Assembly: GCF_014696385.1 (NCBI RefSeq)
Contig: NZ_JACJQB010000007.1
Span: forward strand, 62,001 to 126,000
Source of the DNA: Pseudanabaena mucicola FACHB-723
GTDB taxonomy: Bacteria; Cyanobacteriota; Cyanobacteriia; Pseudanabaenales; Pseudanabaenaceae
Direction of reading: 5' to 3'
DNA: 64,000 bases
Position 1 is the stretch's first letter, and every line of letters starts with the position of its first letter. The notes under the pieces were generated by a model that searched no databases, had not been told where the DNA came from, and saw only the letters and a program-made list of their open reading frames with translations. Of this stretch, positions 34,908 through 43,724 are shown one piece after another. A program made the position numbers and the translations under genes.

Positions 34908-35549
34908 TTATTTCGCCTTGCCGATAATTACGGTAGGAATGACGTTAAGCAATGCGCCAGGTTTGCCGGGGACTGCTCCTTTAATTAGCAACACATTGTT
35001 CGCTGCATCGACTTTAACTACAGTTAGCTTCTTCACGGTGATTTGCTTGCCGCCAAGACGACCAGCCATGCGCTTCCCAGGATAAACACGACCGGGGGTA
35101 GTACCTGCTCCAGTCGAACCAGGTTGTCTGTGGTTTTTAGAACCGTGAGCCATCGGGCCGCGACCAAAGTTGTGGCGCTTTTGATAACCAGCGAAACCTT
35201 TACCAATGCTAGTTCCAATCACATCAACGATGTCGCCATCCTTGAACTGACTTACGTCTAGAGTTTGACCAATTGTGAATTCGCTAACGTTATCCAGACG
35301 ATATTCACAAAGGTGTTTTACAGGCTCTGCACCTGATGCTTTCAAATGTCCTAGCTCTGGTTTTGTAAGCAATTTCTCACGGGTCTTACAATAACCAACC
35401 TGAATAGCTTGGTAGCCTTCTTTGGTTTCGGTCTTGACTTGTGTGATTGTGCAAGGACCAGCTAGGACAACAGTTACAGGGATAGCATTGCCATCCGAAT
35501 CAAAAACTTGGGTCATTCCAAGTTTTGTGCCGAGAATTCCGACAGTCAT
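34908..35549 (-). CDS. rplC: 50S ribosomal protein L3
   Basis: The first gene of the operon in this window. The 213-residue protein has [17 protein letters not shown] at the start, [18 protein letters not shown] and [20 protein letters not shown] in the loop reaching the peptidyl transferase centre, and [17 protein letters not shown]. rpsJ is absent upstream; in cyanobacteria it usually sits with the fus-tuf genes. A 735-bp intergenic region upstream should hold the operon promoter. Confidence 0.97.
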   Translation of the reverse strand: MTVGILGTKLGMTQVFDSDGNAIPVTVVLAGPCTITQVKTETKEGYQAIQVGYCKTREKLLTKPELGHLKASGAEPVKHLCEYRLDNVSEFTIGQTLDVSQFKDGDIVDVIGTSIGKGFAGYQKRHNFGRGPMAHGSKNHRQPGSTGAGTTPGRVYPGKRMAGRLGGKQITVKKLTVVKVDAANNVLLIKGAVPGKPGALLNVIPTVIIGKAK

Positions 35550-36284
35550 TAAAATTAGCTCCGCTTGCTTGTGGCTGCAAATGAAATGGTTTCTTGCAGA
35601 TTTTTGACAGGCTCAAAAGAGATCGGTTTCGATCTTAGTAAGAGGTATTGACTTTGAAGGCTGTTTGAAGGACTTCGAGACGACTTACAAAAGATGTCTA
35701 GCCATGACTGCTAGACGTGAGAAACACAATCTCTTGGGTTGGTTGCTATAGGTTAAAGAGTTTTAAAGTTCTTTGAGACGCTATACCAATGCGTTGACTT
35801 AGACTTAAGGGATTAAGTATCAACATATACATGTTTAACTTGCCACTTAGTTTCTATTTTTAGTCACGATTAGCAATCATAACTCCATATGTGAGCTTTT
35901 GTCTACATTTTTTTAAAAAAGCTCGAAATATAACCGCAGCACCTTTGGGGATAAACATAAATAATCAGGCAAGCACCTTAAATAGATGCTCCCCATGGAT
36001 CTAATGAATTTATAAATTGTTTTAATTACGCCCAGTTACATTAGAAGTTAAGAATTGCTGACAAGAGTTGTAACGACCAAATGGAGAGGTATATTGAGAG
36101 GGGCAAACAGATTTCTTTGCTTGCATATATCAGATTTGTCATTTTGACTGACAGCAATATGGCTTCTAGCCTTTGTAAGCCAGTCTAGGGGGAGCAAAGC
36201 AAACTTTGACTTCAGGACTCAAAATATTTTGATTGATTTACTGCGTTTTTTGCGTTGAGTTGATTTGGGCAGTGAAATAACTAT
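35550..36284. promoter_or_regulatory. Divergent regulatory region between the ribosomal operon and a phytochrome gene
   Basis: 735 bp without a convincing gene. It should contain the S10-operon promoter and leader (leftward) and the promoter of the 36.3-kb phytochrome (rightward). A small hairpin GTCTAGC-CATGACT-GCTAGAC lies at about 35694-35716, in the likely rplC leader. The middle is AT-rich, with T and A runs near 35908-35925. I see no tRNA or known riboswitch. Confidence 0.5.
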
Positions 36285-39110
36285 ATGGACTATATGGAAT
36301 TATCACAACCTACATTTTTAGGACTTTCTCTTGTTTCCGACCAAGTTTTATACAAAACTTGCGATCGCGAACAGATTCATTTGCTCGGTCATATTCAGCC
36401 TCACGGTATTCTGATCGGTATTGATGAAACGAAATTGACTATTCTCCAGATCAGTGAAAATACCGAGCAGTTCTTGAGTTTGCCTACTAGCTCATTAATC
36501 AATCAGCCTTTAAGCACTATATTGCCCCAGTCTCAGATTGATATTCTCTTATCCTTTTTATCCCATGAAGACCTAGAAGTATTCAATCCCATTAAGCTGA
36601 CCATTCAGGTTAAGCGCAAAAAACTTCTATTTCAGGGCATAATGCATCGCTCAGATGGACTGTTAATTTTAGAATTAGAACCGATATCACAAGAACAACC
36701 TCCCACCCTTGGCTTCTATTATCTAGCCAAAGCTTCAGCAATCAATGTGAGGCAAGCAGAAGGTTTTGACGAGACCTCGGAGTTATTGGTTAAAGAGATT
36801 CGGAAAATCACTGGTTACGATCGCGTATTAATCTATAAATTTGATCTAGACAATAGTGGAGTGGTGATCGCTGAGAATAAAGCGGAACATTTGGAATCTT
36901 TGTTGGGATTGCATTATCCTGCATTTGATATCCCCACGATGGCTCGTCAGCTTTATTATAAAAATTGGTTGAGGCTGATTGTCGATTTAAACTATGAGCC
37001 TGTACCGATTGTTCCTCCTAACAATCCACTAACAAACAAACCTCTTGATTTAAGTCTCAGCACGCTCAGGAGTGTCTCTAACTTTCATGTTAAGTATTTA
37101 CAGAAGATGGGAGTCACTGCTTCGTTAGGAATTTCTTTGATTAATTCAGGGAAGCTCTGGGGATTGATTGTTTGTCATCATTATTCACCTAAATATATTG
37201 ACTATGAAACTCGGAAAACCTGTGAATTTCTAGGACAAATCATGTCTGTAGAAATTGTGAATAAACATGATCAACATCTTAAAAGGTCTCAAGAAAAAAT
37301 CAAGAATATTCAATTAAACCTAAAGCAAAGCATCCTGAGTGGTTATCATTGTATTGATCGGACTTTTAGCAATGATACTGATAGCTTGCTGAGCCTAGTT
37401 AATGCTCAAGGTGCGGTTATTTGCTTGGGCGACCATGTTTCTATGGTCGGTATATGCCCATCTTCCACTTTTGTCAATTCACTAGTTACATTTGTACTCA
37501 AAAAATCTCAAGATGTTCTTCACACTAATTGCTTGAGTGAAATTTATCCTGAAGCATTGGAAATTAAAGAACAAGTTAGCGGCTTGTTAGCAATTTCAAT
37601 TTCTCTAAATCATACTTCATATCACATTATTTGGTTTCGACCTGAGATTGTTCAAACTGTTGATTGGGCAGGTGATCCAAGTAAATTAGTAGATATTGAT
37701 GTAGAAGAGTCTACCAATCCATCACCTCGCCGATCCTTTGAGTTATGGAAAGAAACCGTAAAAGCAAAGTCTTTGCCTTGGGATGAAGTGGAAGTGGAAG
37801 CAGCGTTGGAACTGCGGAGTACATTGATGCTTGCGGCGTTGGAGTTCTCACAGCAAGCATTAAAGCAGGAAGCTGAGCGCTCGGAGGTTGCAAATCAGGC
37901 AAAAAGCAAGTTTTTAGCAAGGATGAGCCATGAATTGAGAACTCCACTCAATGCTATTTTAGGCTGTACGCAATTGATGCAGAATCAGGATGCACCAAAT
38001 CAAGAGTTTGGGGACTATGTCAATATCATCAGCCATAGTAGTGAACATTTATTGAACTTAATTGATGATGTTTTGGAGATATCTAAAATTGAAGCAGGGA
38101 AACTAGTCATTGAGAAAAGCATCTTTGACTTTCATCTATTTCTCAATAACTTGCAGGAAATGCTCCACCTCAAAGCACAGGATAAAAATCTACAGTTAGT
38201 TTTTGCATTACATCCCAATTTACCGCAACATATTCAAGCTGATGAGGGAAAAATTCGCCAAATCCTGTTAAATTTGCTGGGTAATGCGATTAAATTTACG
38301 GATAAGGGCTATGTAATTCTTCGAGTTTCACTCATTGATGCTGAGATTGAATCTGCGGAAGTTACACTCCATTTTGAAATCGAAGATACAGGCAAAGGAA
38401 TTGCCCCTGAAGAAATAGACAATTTGTTTGAAGCATTTGTTCAGACAGCATCGGGTAGAGAATCACAGACAGGCACAGGGTTAGGATTAGTAATTAGTCA
38501 GCAGTTTGCTCAATTTATGGGTGGTCAAATCTCTGTTAAGAGTACATTAGGAAGAGGAACAAATTTTCAATTTAATATTATCGTCGAGAAAGCATCTGGA
38601 GAATCCTCTGAGTTGATTTTTCCAGATAAAAGAGAAACTCCTAGCTTTAAAAAGTCACGTTTAGTAATCAGTCAATTAGCGGGTCAACAGGATATTGCGA
38701 AAAATATTACTAAAGGAGACCTTATTAATTCGTGGCGAATTCTTTTGGTAGAAGACAATGAATTTAACCAAATGATCGCTTTGCGACTTTTAGCAAAACT
38801 AGGCTATCAGGCAGATTGTGCAGTGAATGGAGCAGAAGTATTAGATGCAATCAAACAAAAAAACTATGACTTGATTTTAATGGATCTACAAATGCCTGTG
38901 ATGGATGGATTGGAAGCAACAAGGCGGATTCGTTTGTTGGAAAGAGGTAATAGCTTCAATCATCGGATTAAAATTATTGCCATGACAGCAAATGCAATGG
39001 CAGAAGATCGTGAAAAATGTATGCTTATGGGTATGGATGATTTTATTAGCAAACCCGTTCGCATTGAAACCCTTGCCGCAGTTCTCGAAAGACACAAAAA
39101 TGTAGTGTAA
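36285..39110 (+). CDS. Biliverdin-type phytochrome hybrid histidine kinase (PAS-GAF-PHY-HK-REC)
   Basis: The 941-residue protein has a PAS domain with YKTCDREQIHLLGHIQPHG, placing Cys26 at the biliverdin attachment position. The GAF domain contains YPAFDIP (211-217) and LRSVSNFHVKYLQKMG (261-276), with Phe267 where Cph1 has its bilin cysteine. A PHY domain runs to about 515 (WFRPEI, PRRSFELWKE). HisKA has His549 in MSHELRTPLNA, then an ATPase domain with ENTGKGIAPEE-like DTGKGIAPEE and GTGLGLVIS. The C-terminal receiver has VEDNEFNQ and LILMDLQMPVMDG. An internal receiver suggests a phosphorelay. It is divergent from the ribosomal operon, and no partner regulator is adjacent. Confidence 0.93.
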   Translation: MDYMELSQPTFLGLSLVSDQVLYKTCDREQIHLLGHIQPHGILIGIDETKLTILQISENTEQFLSLPTSSLINQPLSTILPQSQIDILLSFLSHEDLEVFNPIKLTIQVKRKKLLFQGIMHRSDGLLILELEPISQEQPPTLGFYYLAKASAINVRQAEGFDETSELLVKEIRKITGYDRVLIYKFDLDNSGVVIAENKAEHLESLLGLHYPAFDIPTMARQLYYKNWLRLIVDLNYEPVPIVPPNNPLTNKPLDLSLSTLRSVSNFHVKYLQKMGVTASLGISLINSGKLWGLIVCHHYSPKYIDYETRKTCEFLGQIMSVEIVNKHDQHLKRSQEKIKNIQLNLKQSILSGYHCIDRTFSNDTDSLLSLVNAQGAVICLGDHVSMVGICPSSTFVNSLVTFVLKKSQDVLHTNCLSEIYPEALEIKEQVSGLLAISISLNHTSYHIIWFRPEIVQTVDWAGDPSKLVDIDVEESTNPSPRRSFELWKETVKAKSLPWDEVEVEAALELRSTLMLAALEFSQQALKQEAERSEVANQAKSKFLARMSHELRTPLNAILGCTQLMQNQDAPNQEFGDYVNIISHSSEHLLNLIDDVLEISKIEAGKLVIEKSIFDFHLFLNNLQEMLHLKAQDKNLQLVFALHPNLPQHIQADEGKIRQILLNLLGNAIKFTDKGYVILRVSLIDAEIESAEVTLHFEIEDTGKGIAPEEIDNLFEAFVQTASGRESQTGTGLGLVISQQFAQFMGGQISVKSTLGRGTNFQFNIIVEKASGESSELIFPDKRETPSFKKSRLVISQLAGQQDIAKNITKGDLINSWRILLVEDNEFNQMIALRLLAKLGYQADCAVNGAEVLDAIKQKNYDLILMDLQMPVMDGLEATRRIRLLERGNSFNHRIKIIAMTANAMAEDREKCMLMGMDDFISKPVRIETLAAVLERHKNVV

Positions 39111-39147
39111 CTATAGCTTGTGATGCTCGCAAAGCAGGAAGTAAAAG

Positions 39148-40212
39148 CTACTTAGTTTTTGAGAGCAGCCTCCATATTGCGATGCCGCTTAGCCAAGATA
39201 GGATTGCGGCTAGAGCCACAAATATCAAGCCACCAAATATTTCTAGAGGTTCGATCACCCTTAAGACCCAGACATGACTGAGATAAGTAATAAAACTGGC
39301 ACTAGCGAACACTTTGATGTGTGGGTGTATCGTTTGTTTGATTTGTTGAAACAAAAACAAGTGGGAAAGATGCTGGGGTTGGCAATACCGCCAAGAGATT
39401 GACCAGAGTAAAAATATGAGAGTCATTAAAACTACGCTAGGGCGGGTGTAATGACCAACGGATTCGGCAGAGTTTTTTAAAATGGCTGTCCAATAAAATT
39501 CGCTGAGTTCTAGACTGGCAGTAAACGCAAATAAATATGCCCATGTCTGCGATCGCAATTTCATGACGAACTGCTCAGTCCATCCTTGATCTGTGGCTAA
39601 CCAAATGCCAAGCTGAAAGTATGGCAGCCAATAAATTAAATGGTTGCCGTCAGGTAACAAGTTGCCGATATTAGCAAAGATACCGAAGGTTGCCGATATC
39701 CATCGATAGGTGAAGAGATTAAAGGTAATTAGGATTAAAAGAACTAGTTTGAAAAGGGAAAATCGAATATGTCGTAATAATGGATAGAAAATATAGCATT
39801 GGAAGATAATACCTAAAAAGTAGAGATGATAATCTCCCATACCCGTGGCGATCGCTTGCCAAATCTGATCTAAACGACCTTGCCAATCAGCAGAGATAAA
39901 CTGGGAGCGTCCAATCAGGTTGAGTAAGGTAAATAGCACATAGGGAGGAACAATGCGCCATAGGCGACGTTGCCAAAACATCTGGAGTTGAAATGGTCGT
40001 TTTTCCTCAGATTTTGCGATCGCAAAGCCAGACAAAATCACAAAAATAGGGACAGTGAAGCGCCCAACTTGATTGATTAAAGTATCAACAAATATTTCAG
40101 GATTGAGGCTAGTAGTATCCTTTACGCCAAACCACCAATCATGGGAGGCATGAATAGCAATCACAATTGTGGTGGCGATTACCCTAAGCAGATCGGAAAG
40201 TTCCCAAGTCAT
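39148..40212 (-). CDS. Acyltransferase 3 family membrane protein
   Basis: The 354-residue protein has about ten hydrophobic helices. Its first helix carries the family pattern R-x10-H: Arg10 and His21 in LLRVIATTIVIAIHASHDWW. Acyltransferase 3 (OafA/NodX-like) proteins move acetyl or other acyl groups onto surface sugars across the inner membrane. Further typical segments are VGRFTVPIFVILSGFAIAKS and QRRLWRIVPPYVLF. No glycan cluster is next to it, so the substrate is unknown. It lies 21 bp after the DUF309 gene and may be its operon partner. Confidence 0.85.
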   Translation of the reverse strand: MTWELSDLLRVIATTIVIAIHASHDWWFGVKDTTSLNPEIFVDTLINQVGRFTVPIFVILSGFAIAKSEEKRPFQLQMFWQRRLWRIVPPYVLFTLLNLIGRSQFISADWQGRLDQIWQAIATGMGDYHLYFLGIIFQCYIFYPLLRHIRFSLFKLVLLILITFNLFTYRWISATFGIFANIGNLLPDGNHLIYWLPYFQLGIWLATDQGWTEQFVMKLRSQTWAYLFAFTASLELSEFYWTAILKNSAESVGHYTRPSVVLMTLIFLLWSISWRYCQPQHLSHLFLFQQIKQTIHPHIKVFASASFITYLSHVWVLRVIEPLEIFGGLIFVALAAILSWLSGIAIWRLLSKTK

Positions 40213-40233
40213 AGGGTGCTGCGTAATGCTCTA

Positions 40234-40632
40234 TTACTGAAGTTCATTGGTTTCGCAGCGAGATATATGCGGAATTTTCAAGTTTCCCTGCTCGATACTT
40301 TGTAAAACTAAGTCTATGCCTTCTTTGCCATTGGTTTGGATGATTTGCAAAATATGCAGACTATCCTCTAGTAAGCTTTCCACATTCACCGATTGATAGT
40401 CTGGCAAATAGGCAGGCAATCGACTTGTTCCTTCTCCCAATAAAATTGTCGCTCCATGCCAGTTTTGACTATTTAAATGATAAAGTCCCACCGCAATTTG
40501 CAAAATCCCCTGATAAAAAGCGCGATCGCATTGCCAAGCATCATTCCAAATTGCCTCTAGGGTATCGTGACAAGCATAATAATCACCACTATTAAACTGG
40601 ACGATTGCTTGTTCAAATTCTGGGCTAGACAT
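40234..40632 (-). CDS. DUF309 domain protein
   Basis: The product from the ATG at 40632 is 132 residues; this start sits inside the stop region of the upstream gene (ATGTCTAG), so translation is probably coupled. The frame can be extended to 40671, but that start would lie deep inside the neighbour. The protein shows the DUF309 pattern FNSGDYYACHDTLEAIWNDA and FYQGILQIAVGLYHLNSQNW. The family is a small helical bundle conserved in cyanobacteria and plastids; its function is unknown. Confidence 0.82.
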   Translation of the reverse strand: MSSPEFEQAIVQFNSGDYYACHDTLEAIWNDAWQCDRAFYQGILQIAVGLYHLNSQNWHGATILLGEGTSRLPAYLPDYQSVNVESLLEDSLHILQIIQTNGKEGIDLVLQSIEQGNLKIPHISRCETNELQ

Positions 40633-41122
40633 GGGCGAGGATATTAGCGATTGCTTGTTTCTGCTCTTCATCGTAACCCCATTTCTCTAGAAAAGAGGTA
40701 TATTCGCCAGCATTAGAAATTGCGGCATTACGCATTTGGATGGCAATTTCACGAACTTGGGGGAGATCAACTTTGGCAATGAGCGATCCAGTTCTCTGGG
40801 CAACTCGATCGGAAGATTGAGCTTGTTGATCGTTGCCTGCACGACGATGAAAGATTGCCATTGCCGTAGACATCGCTAAATTTTTGACTAATAGTTCTGC
40901 GATCGCAGTTGGTGAAGATTGCAGAGCTTTAATAACCGCATCACTGGGGTGATCAGCGAGTTGCCAATCCCCTGTGAGAAAGCAAACAAAAAATCCCCTA
41001 GCTCCGTTAGAGGTTTCGATCAGTGTTGATATTTCTGATTGAAGTTGTGCATCGTCTAGATTTGGGTTTGAGAGCAAGCTATCGGTGTAGGCAATTGCCT
41101 CTTCAAAGGTCATATTGGTCAT
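40625..41122 (-). CDS. Conserved cyanobacterial-type protein of unknown function
   Basis: The 165-residue, mostly helical protein has no domain I can name. Features are TFEEAIAYTDSLLSNPNLDD at the N-terminus, GARGFFVCFLTGDWQLAD, and a C-terminal NAGEYTSFLEKWGYDEEQKQ. It has no signal peptide or membrane helix. It overlaps DUF309 by 8 bp and follows the 41.1-kb gene by 18 bp, so these three genes probably form an operon. Confidence 0.72.
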   Translation of the reverse strand: MTNMTFEEAIAYTDSLLSNPNLDDAQLQSEISTLIETSNGARGFFVCFLTGDWQLADHPSDAVIKALQSSPTAIAELLVKNLAMSTAMAIFHRRAGNDQQAQSSDRVAQRTGSLIAKVDLPQVREIAIQMRNAAISNAGEYTSFLEKWGYDEEQKQAIANILAHV

Positions 41123-41140
41123 GGGCTACTAGTCACGGAG

Positions 41141-41827
41141 CTAAGTAATGTGATCTAAACAGTGATTGGGTAAAAAGGCTGTCCAGCCATTATCTAATTT
41201 GACCCGACAGCTTACACTAATTACCTGCTCAACAACGCCTGTATGGTTAGCATATTGCTGACGATTGGCATTGACGCAGACGCGATCGCCCACCTTAAAG
41301 GATTTGCTAGCACTTTTAGATTCTGTACCTTTTTTCTCAGACAAGTTAGGGATAGCAGCTTTTTTCAGGGTTGGTGCAGAGTGAAAGGTTAAAGATGCGG
41401 CTTGCTGTCCATTGACTTGATAGTTATAGCCACGACCTTGAATCAATTGGAGACTGCCAATATTAACGTTAGATAAATATTGCACAAAGTTATCAACGGA
41501 TATTTCCATTGTTTCCGCCAAATCTTCAAACATGACAGGATAACTCCAATAGTTTTCGCCAACCTGTAGATCAGCTAGCTCCTTCCATGCTTCAAATAGC
41601 TTTTGTCCAAATTGTGTTGCCAAATCACCGATCCGATCGCTAGCAGCTTTGGCGACAGAATTGTTTGTACTACTAGATGTGAGTTTTTCCAATGTGGTGA
41701 GCAAGTTTTTGGCAACGCGATCACTGGCTGTCGTTCTTACTCGAAGGTATTCGAGAATCTGCTCAAATAAAGATTCACTAATATTCACAGTCATAGGACT
41801 ACCCGCACTAATCGCCTCTAAAAACAT
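41141..41827 (-). CDS. Unknown protein with C-terminal SH3/KOW-like segment
   Basis: The 228-residue protein is unrecognised. Residues 12-110 are helical (SESLFEQILEYLRVRTTASD, FGQKLFEAWKELADLQVGEN). Residues about 110-150 include a short beta region (SLQLIQGRGYNYQVNGQ). A Ser/Lys-rich linker leads to a C-terminal small beta domain, FKVGDRVCVNANRQQYANHT then VKLDNGWTAFLPNHCLDHI, which resembles an SH3- or KOW-like fold. Met12 (41794) is an alternative start. It heads a likely three- or four-gene operon with 40625 and DUF309. Confidence 0.65.
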   Translation of the reverse strand: MFLEAISAGSPMTVNISESLFEQILEYLRVRTTASDRVAKNLLTTLEKLTSSSTNNSVAKAASDRIGDLATQFGQKLFEAWKELADLQVGENYWSYPVMFEDLAETMEISVDNFVQYLSNVNIGSLQLIQGRGYNYQVNGQQAASLTFHSAPTLKKAAIPNLSEKKGTESKSASKSFKVGDRVCVNANRQQYANHTGVVEQVISVSCRVKLDNGWTAFLPNHCLDHIT

Positions 41828-41860
41828 CTCAAAAAACTAATTTTTTAGTAGTGCCAGAGT

Positions 41861-41893
41861 AATAAAGTAATGTGCTAAGCGCATTACTTTATT
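41861..41893. repeat. Hairpin upstream of the 41.1-kb operon
   Basis: A 15-bp stem (41861-41875 with 41879-41893, one G-T pair) closes a TAA loop; the apex is GTGC-TAA-GCGC. It lies between two leftward genes, 195 bp after the GST stop, so it could end readthrough from GST. It belongs to the GCGC-NNN-GCGC hairpin class seen throughout the window. Confidence 0.6.
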
Positions 41894-42087
41894 ATTTCTT
41901 TCTCTTTGGACTACCTAATTTTTTACACTGTGAGTATGCAAAAAACTAGTCTTGGGCTACTTTTTTGCACACTTTTAGCTAATCAATAAGTTAACACCTA
42001 TTGGGTTATGACCTTGAGGTTGTAATTTTTTGACACCAAATTTGTCACCAAAATAATTGCGAGGCTTCGCCACTTGGGACATTCAGG

Positions 42088-42771
42088 CTAAACACCTAAC
42101 CCTGCCTCCCAGTGTTTGGGTAATGGCTCGCTGCAAAGTTGATGAATTTCGGTAATGCGCTCAAATAGCCAAGGGTAATTATGGCGATAGAAGGGGAGCA
42201 AACCAAGGGGCGCAAGCAGCGCAGCAGCAGTTAAATCAGCAACACTAAAACGCTCCCCCACAAGATAGCCATCTTGCCAAAATTCTCCTAGCATTGCGAT
42301 CGCATCCGCAATTTTTTGCTCTGCAACTTTAGTAGATGTCGCATTAATGCCATATTGCGATCGCACAATTGCAATGACAAGCTGACTCATTAAAGAAGGA
42401 TCTATGTTCTTGCCTGCATTGGCGCGAAACTGATAATAAACAAACCTTGTGGCTGTACCAATGGACTCATCAAAATAATCTTCTAAACGTAATGCTTCCT
42501 TTTGAGAAATGGGATCATCAAGATAAAGAGGTGGATCTGGTTTATAGGCTTCGAGAAAGCGAATAATTTCTGTGGAGTCGGCAACGACAGCAGGACAGTT
42601 TTTTTGTTGAGGCAGCAATACAGGCACAGTAGTGATACCCGCTAGCTTTTTAATCTTGAAAATATGCAGACCAGGCGTAAGATTTTCAACTTGATAGGGG
42701 ATTTTCTTATAGCCAAGTGCTAGTCTCGCTTTGCGGCAATAGTGAGAGGTACTGAATTGGAGTAAAAGCAT
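42088..42771 (-). CDS. Glutathione S-transferase family protein
   Basis: The 227-residue protein has an N-terminal thioredoxin-like domain: LLLQFSTSHYCRKARLALGY, then GITTVPVLLPQ with the cis-Pro motif, and ADSTEIIRFLEAYKPDPPLY with the Glu/Ser pair that binds the glutathione gamma-glutamyl group. A helical C-terminal domain follows (DGYLVGERFSVADLTAAALL). Ser8 or Cys12 could be the activating residue. Substrate is unknown. It is divergent from the next gene by 59 bp. Confidence 0.9.
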   Translation of the reverse strand: MLLLQFSTSHYCRKARLALGYKKIPYQVENLTPGLHIFKIKKLAGITTVPVLLPQQKNCPAVVADSTEIIRFLEAYKPDPPLYLDDPISQKEALRLEDYFDESIGTATRFVYYQFRANAGKNIDPSLMSQLVIAIVRSQYGINATSTKVAEQKIADAIAMLGEFWQDGYLVGERFSVADLTAAALLAPLGLLPFYRHNYPWLFERITEIHQLCSEPLPKHWEAGLGV

Positions 42772-42830
42772 GAACCTTACTTAAAGTATCAAATCATATG
42801 TTATAGTCTCGACTAAATTTTTGATGATCT

Positions 42831-43661
42831 ATGGTGCTGTCGCCTATGCAAGCCAATCCAGCCTTTAAACCTGTCAATGTTCCTTCTGGTGCTCAGGCTC
42901 CTAAATCTGGTTATCAAGCATCTGTGCCTGTGACCGTATATAGAGAACTAGCGGCAGAGTTGCAGTCTACCCAAGCAAAGTTGTCTTTCTTTCAATTGCA
43001 AAATGAGCAATTAACTAGACAAAATCAAATGCTTTTACAAGAGTTTGAGGCGATCGCCCAGTCAACAGATCGAATTCAAGCAATCCTTACTCAATCAAAT
43101 TTACCCGATGCCAAACTATCGGAAGTATTGAATAACATTCGTAGCGCTTCTCCGAATCACGCTGCACCCGCTAAAGCTAATCCGCAAACTAATCCCAATC
43201 CCCAAACCCAAGGACATCCCTCTGCTGCGCCCAAGGGAAACCCCACGGAAAAGCCAGCACCACAAGTTAGTCCGCGCAAAGCCAATGTGTTGCAAACAAC
43301 TAATGCTATTCAAGATGCGATCTCGCGAGCAAGACAACTAGCGACTGACGCATCTCCACAAGCACCAGTTAATCAAGCACCAGTTAATAATGAGCCTAGT
43401 GGTGGTGAGCCACTATATTACGACAGCTCCTATGCAGCTTTTGATGCCCCTGCACCAATGCCAATAACACCAACCAAGGCAAAAATGCCCACCAAATTAC
43501 AGATGCGTGAAGAAATTTCTTCGCGTCCATTACGTACTGATTCAGAAGAGTCTCCCGAATCAACTGGGCTGAGTGGTTGGGTTTTGACCCTGACGATCGC
43601 AGCAATTATTCTGACTTCTTTTGGGGCAGGATATCTACTGATGCGCCCATTTGTGAAGTAA
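42831..43661 (+). CDS. Coiled-coil, Pro/Ala/Gln-rich protein with C-terminal membrane anchor
   Basis: The 276-residue product has no recognised domain. A coiled coil covers about 35-85 (TVYRELAAELQSTQAKLSFF, LQNEQLTRQNQMLLQEFEA). Residues about 100-210 are low complexity, rich in Pro, Ala, Asn and Gln. A single hydrophobic helix near the end (GWVLTLTIAAIILTSFGAGY) is a tail anchor. The layout suggests a membrane-tethered scaffold or adaptor. It is co-directional with the following solute-binding lipoprotein (63 bp gap). Confidence 0.68.
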   Translation: MVLSPMQANPAFKPVNVPSGAQAPKSGYQASVPVTVYRELAAELQSTQAKLSFFQLQNEQLTRQNQMLLQEFEAIAQSTDRIQAILTQSNLPDAKLSEVLNNIRSASPNHAAPAKANPQTNPNPQTQGHPSAAPKGNPTEKPAPQVSPRKANVLQTTNAIQDAISRARQLATDASPQAPVNQAPVNNEPSGGEPLYYDSSYAAFDAPAPMPITPTKAKMPTKLQMREEISSRPLRTDSEESPESTGLSGWVLTLTIAAIILTSFGAGYLLMRPFVK

Positions 43662-43724
43662 ATTAGGGGTATCGCTAAGGCAAGATGAATCTAGTTCTTG
43701 GCGATGTCCGCGTAAAATTAAGTC

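Noticed and set aside
35550-36284. Possible small gene such as rpmJ or a leader peptide upstream of rplC
   Set aside because: No ORF with a recognisable product or convincing start was found; only weak hairpins and AT runs are visible.
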